NCBI GenBank assembly: GCA_023376005.1
Contig: CM042150.1
Coordinates: 70,964,187 to 71,028,186, forward strand
Length of the DNA stretch: 64,000 bases
Source: Doryteuthis pealeii
Taxonomy: Eukaryota; Mollusca; Cephalopoda; Myopsida; Loliginidae
Direction: 5' to 3'
Below the pieces are notes generated by a model. The model was not told the origin of the DNA and ran no database searches. It worked only from the letters and a program-made list of their open reading frames with translations. The translations under genes were made by a program, and so were the position numbers. Position 1 is the stretch's first letter, and each line of letters opens with the position of its first letter. This document shows positions 58,394 to 64,000 of this stretch, piece after piece.

Positions 58394-59374
58394 ATAACAA
58401 ATACTTATTTTTTATTTATGATTATACCAACTTAGTGACCATTAAGTGTTTTTTTGTTTTCTTTTTCTTTCATTATTGAAATCAAATCTTAGTTTATCTG
58501 TCTTATGATGTTAACATGAAAGGGAGACAATTTTTGTTGCAGTTAAAAGATAGTAAAGCAAAGTAAATATGTTAAGTGATTGTTTCCCTTAACTGTTAAC
58601 TTAAAAAATAAAAATAAAAATTCACACACTACCGTTCCATTTTCAGAAAGTTAAAAATGCTTGTCTATATAAAATTATTTGTAACCTATTTTATTTTGTT
58701 TTCATCAATTAATTTATCCCCTATGAACAAAGTGTAATATCACACAATGCAAGAAACCAAGAGTTAAACCCGGTAAGCATAACAAAGAAAAGGATGGATT
58801 CCCTTTTAGGAATAATGAGTTAAAATAAATGTTTATCTATTAACTAATCTAATTAATATTAAGTTTAGATAAATTTCACTTTTATCCCAAACTTTTCTTA
58901 CTATAGATTTTTTCTGTTTCTAGAAATTTTTTCAAAGTTTATTTTTAGTAGATTAATTCAAAATCAAATTTAACATGTTTATTATTTCTAGTCTGTTAGC
59001 TCTTAAGTAAATATGTGAGGAAAGATTCCTGCATTTTTTTTTTCAGATACCTGGGTACATCATGCACTTTCCTTACCCACTAGACATCCCATTACTCTGT
59101 CAAACAAGAACAGCTGGTGCCAATGTCCTCAATATTTCCTTTCACATTTTCTCACAGAAGCCTACAAAATATTCTCCCCACATGGGAAAAAAAAAGAAAG
59201 AGCAAAGAACAAAAAAACAAAACAAAAAAACTTTTCATATAGGGTCAGTGGAAATCTGTTTTTGAAGTTTCAAAGATTTTTTATTTGTATCCAAAGAAAT
59301 TATTAATTTTAGAATAAGTTTAAAAGATTTTTTTTTTTAACCTCTAAAAAAGTTGATAATCTCATTTTTTTCTT

Positions 59375-59413
<39 letters not shown>

Positions 59414-61451
59414 TGTGCGCTTTATCCTTTTCTTGTTAGGCAATGATTACACTCTTCTAGATTATCTGATTTCAACTACTACTTCTATCACTGTCAGTAT
59501 TGCTCTTCCTAAAATGCAACTATTTGCTTTTTGCTGGTTTACATTGATGCCATCCATCTTGGATTTCACTTTTTCCCCTCCCAAAAAACTCTCAGAATCC
59601 TTGCCTGGAAATCCCTTGTTAAAATTCCAGATAAAATTTAGTTGTCTGCTGACATCGGTCTCATCCTGATAAGGAGTGGCTTGCAACTTATTCACTTAAT
59701 CATGACTCACAGCAGAACTGCCAGTTATGGATGAATTTTACTTTGTTTCAGTAATGTGATAGTTCAGTAGTATTGGACTAGTAGCACAAGTCTTTAATTC
59801 AATGACACTTCATTTTGTTGATATAACTACAAAAAAAAAAATCCTAACAGAGCAAATTAGCTGGAATATTTTTCAATAGATAAGAGAAAATGGTTATCTG
59901 TTGTTTTAATGCATTTGTGACAATCTTTGAGTACAGAGCGGCAGATGTATGAGATGAAAAATTAGTTATCTAGGTTGATCTGATGTTCGTTAACCAATAT
60001 TACTGACTGGTCATAAGAAGTGGTCCAATGATGAATTTGGTTTTACTGTTAAAACACTGAGCAAATTTGATAATTTTCTTGATTACTTTTTCAGCTAAAC
60101 TTTTTTTTTTATATAATTTACAGTTCTTAACAATGTCTACAATTGCACTTTTTCTGAAATCTTTTCTAAATTGTAGATAATCTATAAAGATGTTTTCCAG
60201 GCTTTTAAAACTTTATAATTTCTATTAAACAATGGTGTTGTTTCCTGAGACCACTTTTTATAAACAGAGATGAATACAATGGACTTAGATTTAAATGTGT
60301 TTTGTATTTTTATATAAAACAAAATGAAGGAAAAGTAAATCTATTTTTCTTTAATTCAATCTTGAACTTGCACATTTTCAAAACTTCCTTCAAAAGATTA
60401 AGTCTATTTCTCAATGAAAATTGTTGTATGAATAATGGATTGAAATGAAAGCCTCAAACTGACTTTTTCTTTTTCTTTCAGAATGACCATTTTCTCATAA
60501 ATGAATAAAAGCAATTATCTATTAAACTTTACAAATTTAAGAAATGAATGTTTTTGCTTTAGTCTAGGACATTTGCATTTAATAGCAAAATTATGTCATA
60601 TTTACTCATCTTATTCTCAGACAAAAACATTCTTTTAATTCATGCATAAATAAACAGAAAGTCATTTTAGTAGACTAAATTTCTGAGTCCAGAGAAACAT
60701 TGAGCTTCTTCCCTTTTTTTAATCAACTAATTTGTATTTTGTTTGCAAAGATAAAACAAGGAATGTTAATGGCACTCATTTCTTGAAAGAAGAATCCAAG
60801 ACACAAGTTCCAGCTCATTAATTATTTCTTGTAGAATATCCTTTTTCATTAATGAAGAATTTACTAATAGAATTAGGTAACCACAGAAATTAGAGGGAAA
60901 GGCTCATCCAACAAAGTATATACCTCTGCATATAATACCCATATCATGTGATTAAATTACTTTAAGGTTAGCATAAGATTCTTGTGCTCATGTGTATTTT
61001 TTCCAGATATTTTACTATTTTGTAGTTCATTGTAAATTGTGGATCTTCATAAGAACAAGTAAACAGAACAAATGATGTTTATTTTTTCCTCATGAATTTC
61101 TAATAACACTACACTTTGCAACTAGAGAGTAGGGTGAACCATGAAAGCTTTTAAAGGTGTTCTATCATCCTCACTTGAAAAAAATTAGTTAATGATTATC
61201 TTTCAAAAAATCTTTTAACATTTAAAAAAAAATATTACTGCATTTTATTAGTTTCTTTTTTTTTTTTTTTTTTTTTTTTTTTTGTCTATTTATTGGCATG
61301 AAATTGAGTTCCAATATTTGCTGTTTTCATTTCTGTTAAAGTGTCCCTTGTCTATGTTTGTTAATTGGTTCCTGTTTGTAAACCCATACATAACAATGGT
61401 TTATTTTTCTTTCTTTAAATTCAAAGGAACCAATGTATATATCAAATGATA
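58394..61451. other. AT-rich stretch with a TG microsatellite
   Basis: (TG)n at 59378-59410. No gene recognised; the open frames at 59062-59695 have no known motif. Confidence 0.5.
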
Positions 61452-61590
61452 AATTTAAGCTTAACTTGATCAAATGAATATCCAAATCAGTAATTTATTG
61501 GATGTTGCCATGTTTTGCACAAGGCCATATTTTTTAAGCACTTGATTAAAAATTAATGTCCTATCAATGACATTTGTAACTATCATGTTA
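61452..61590 (+). repeat. Dispersed ~110-bp repeat, copy 1
   Basis: Shares TCCAAATCAGTAATTTA.TG, ACAAGGCCATATTTTTTAAG and TGTCCTATCAATG.CATTTG with 62990-63110 in the same orientation. Confidence 0.8.
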
Positions 61591-62705
61591 TCTACTATCC
61601 TATATTAAGTGTCCTAACTCCATAAGTCTATATCTTGAAAATAGATTTAAACACAGGAAAATATAACCTCTTTTATAAATTATTGATAAAAGATTATTGT
61701 TTTCTGTATTTAGTATGAGTCATGACCATGATCAGAGAACATACCTGCCAAAAGGTTTAAAATATGTTGAAGTAAATCCAGGAATAATTTCTTTGTAAAG
61801 TGCATATAAAAATATGATACAATCATTGGAATACAAATCTGAAGTTGAAAGCATGCTGTAATTTTTTTTCTTATTAGTGTTGGTTATACTTCATGACATG
61901 TCTTATTTGATATGCAAAAATGATAAAATTAGAATATTAATTTTTTTTTGATAAAGTTGCTTTTTTTCCCCTTTCAATTTTCAAATATAACAATTCATTT
62001 GAAATATTACTGAAATACAATGCTGTGTAGCATTAGGATTGTAAATTCTAGTCAGCTACAGCTGGCTTTCATTGATCTGAATTCCTATTGGTCATTTCAT
62101 TCATTCTTCTTTCTCATTCATTCACTCCCTCATTCATTCATGTGCAGCTTTCTTTGTCCATTCCTAAAATATTTCCTTCATAAAACTTCTCGTGTTTTTT
62201 CTTTAACACTAGATATTTTTGCTTCCTTTTTTTATTTCAGTATTCCCTTTTTATATAAGAGATATAAGAAAATAATTTTGTCCTAACCTTACTACATTTT
62301 ATAATGAGTCTCAGAATATCTTCAAATTTTTAAGAAAGACATTTTTTTTTTTTTACTGCTTTTATTCTTGCTTTTTTTCGTCTTCATCTTACTTTCAACA
62401 TTTATTATTGAAAGCAGTTTTGCAAAAAATCCTATTTTACTTGTATATTTCTTGATAAACAAATTTTAAAATACAAAACAAATTTTAAATATGCACATCA
62501 ATCTAAATTTCAGTTAACAATAAAAATTTGAATTTCAATTAACAATAAAAATTAGATTTGATATTTTTATTGATAACAAAAATGCAATTATTTATTTTTA
62601 TTGTTTGTCTCGTTGATCATAGGTTTTATGATTTTATTTGAAATATTCAATGTAATATATTAAGTGTCATTTATAAAGTTGGTAGTGGCAATAAAATATT
62701 ACATA
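61591..62705. other. Unannotated AT-rich stretch
   Basis: A short imperfect duplication of CAATTAACAATAAAAATT lies near 62512-62552. Nothing else recognised. Confidence 0.5.
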
Positions 62706-62726
62706 TCAATAATATCATTGCTGTTG

Positions 62727-62766
<40 letters not shown>
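62706..62766. repeat. (GTTATT/TTA)n then (TA)n microsatellite
   Basis: Short TTA array passing into about 13 TA units. Confidence 0.9.
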
Positions 62767-62771
<5 letters not shown>

Positions 62772-62989
62772 TTCATTTGGGGATCAAGTAACAGCAAATT
62801 TCTAACATTACTGTCAATTTTAATAATGTTGTTCATTTGAAAGTTTCAACTCTCTTGTTGTTATGTTATATAGATGAAATAGCTTGCAAGATATGGCTCA
62901 TTATTGTTTAAGTGATGTAAGCATTACAGATAAATGTAAAAAAAAAATAAGATCCATCTAAATTTGTTTTATCAATATAATAAATTTAT

Positions 62990-63110
62990 GATAAATATAT
63001 GTTTAACTTAATCAAATGAGCATCCAAATCAGTAATTTAATGGATATTGCCAAGTTTTGTACAAGGCCATATTTTTTAAGCACTCTGTGTCCTATCAATG
63101 GCATTTGCAG
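62990..63110 (+). repeat. Dispersed ~110-bp repeat, copy 2
   Basis: Homologous to 61452-61590, with a ~14-bp deletion before TGTCCTATCAATG. Confidence 0.8.
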
Positions 63111-63345
63111 AAATTTATTTATTTTAATTATGTATTTATTAATTTTTGTTTGACAATATTTATCTGTTCATTTCCTCATAGAATGAACAGAAAATGATAT
63201 TCATTTATATATTAACATTTCTATTTAATCCTATAAAACAATTTTCAAATCGGATTTCATAAATTTTTAAAAATATATTTTTTTTAATTATTATAAAATG
63301 ACATAGTAGATTCTGAGTTCGATATATGATATCAAACATTATATA

Positions 63346-63379
<34 letters not shown>

Positions 63380-63383
<4 letters not shown>

Positions 63384-63650
63384 TGCTGATAGGTATGCGT
63401 CCTGCATTCCTGATGCACAAAAATCTAAAAGGACGCATGAAAATCATATCCAGTTTTTTTCATTTTTCTTCCCTCACCATTTCAAGCTAGATGTAAATAC
63501 ATTTCAATAGTTTAAAAACAAATTACACAGAATAAGTTACAAGGTAAGAGTTAGATGGCTTTAGTTGGGAACCATAAATTTTCCCAAGAACTCATTCAAA
63601 GGAAACATGTGCGTCCCAGGACGCAGTAAATCAAAAAGCTATCAGCATCA

Positions 63651-63651
<1 letters not shown>
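63380..63651. mobile_element. hAT-like MITE in a TA microsatellite
   Basis: The left end AGATGCTGATAG and right end CTATCAGCATCACTG are complementary over 11-12 bp. Inside each, ATGCGTCCTG and CAGGACGCA also pair. The right end CATCACTG equals the complement of the CAGTGATG terminus common in hAT elements. TA arrays flank it (63343-63379 and 63652-63703). No coding capacity. Confidence 0.55.
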
Positions 63652-63705
<54 letters not shown>

Positions 63706-64000
63706 GTTCATATTACCACAGTTTCATAGTGTTGCTAGAATCCTTCTACAATTGAATTGGTGAAAATGATCTGTTCACAGTAGTATAGCATTTTCCTATG
63801 TAATGACCACAAAATATTTACTGGAAATTATTGCAATAACTAGGAAATATCTCCAGCAAAGTGAATGTTTAATAATTTTCCCCTCCCACCTTGTTTCTCA
63901 CCAACTCTTAAGAGTTGAAGGCAATAAACAGAAAAGTATTGTGCACAAATTAAGCCTATCCACTATTATTTAGTCCCTATATATTTATATGATCTCTGTT
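63652..64000. other. (TA)26 then unannotated end of window
   Basis: TA array to 63703, then AT-rich DNA with no recognised feature. Confidence 0.7.

Noticed and set aside
59057..59190. Possible exon after a T-rich tract ending TTTCAG at 59046
   Set aside because: Open for about 60 codons but runs into an A-rich low-complexity tail; no recognised residues or convincing donor.
62020..62286. 88-codon open frame with hydrophobic and Phe/Ser-rich residues
   Set aside because: T/C-rich low-complexity composition explains the residues; no splice or start context.

Overview
This is AT-rich, intron- or intergene-like DNA from a eukaryote, most likely a coleoid cephalopod of octopus type. That is inferred from the mix of retroposons and microsatellites rather than from a species marker. 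No complete protein-coding gene is present. Nearly every long open frame lies in a microsatellite, a minisatellite or a broken transposable element. The best host-gene evidence is one 95-bp spliced exon at 37857-37951 on the + strand. It has a polypyrimidine tract, AG and GT boundaries, and a translation resembling the N-terminal adenylation half of a UBA6-type E1 ubiquitin-activating enzyme. If so, much of the window is intron of that gene. A weaker candidate is a terminal exon of a minus-strand gene at 11066-11223.

Layout. 0-5 kb: mariner-like transposase remnant, first copy of an unclassified ~550-bp retroposon, a polypyrimidine minisatellite, another mariner end. 7.7-10.5 kb: an 86-bp palindrome, microsatellites, then a composite minus-strand element with a Helitron-like CTAG end, a nested tRNA-derived SINE and ~200-bp tandem units. 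12.9-15.3 kb: three fragments of one LINE head to tail, separated by TAA-type microsatellites, as expected of Dong/R4-type LINEs. 16-17.3 kb: two inverted repeats and a GC-rich, TATA-bearing LTR-like block. 19.6-23 kb: degenerate Ty3/gypsy pol (RT, RNase H, integrase) on the minus strand beside a second LTR-like block. 26.2-27.2 kb: a collapsed LTR element with a gag-like remnant. 28.1 kb: second copy of the 1-kb retroposon. 33-34.5 kb: a DNA element with ~165-bp terminal inverted repeats around a dead ORF. 34.7-37.5 kb: related inverted-repeat ends flanking a Thr-rich decayed ORF and an internal inverted repeat. 37.9 kb: the E1 exon. 38-41.7 kb: a 3.7-kb array of ~590-bp units interleaved with a duplicated ~480-bp block. 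42.4-45.7 kb: a 5S-rRNA-derived SINE, a short Helitron, a LINE with an FMDD motif and endonuclease-like C-terminus, and a tRNA-derived SINE. 47.6-50.1 kb: a perfect hairpin, a LINE fragment, a second 5S-like SINE, a mariner fragment. 53.6-58.4 kb: polypyrimidine tract, 53-bp tandem repeat, a 29-bp minisatellite that appears to have grown out of a gypsy integrase fragment, and a deleted mariner. 58.4-64 kb: mostly featureless, with a 110-bp direct repeat and a hAT-like MITE.

No operon or pathway can be described. The relationships that matter are between mobile elements: insertion into microsatellites, nesting, and a shared 3' tail used by three different retroposon types. Family names come from remembered protein and repeat patterns; no database search was possible.
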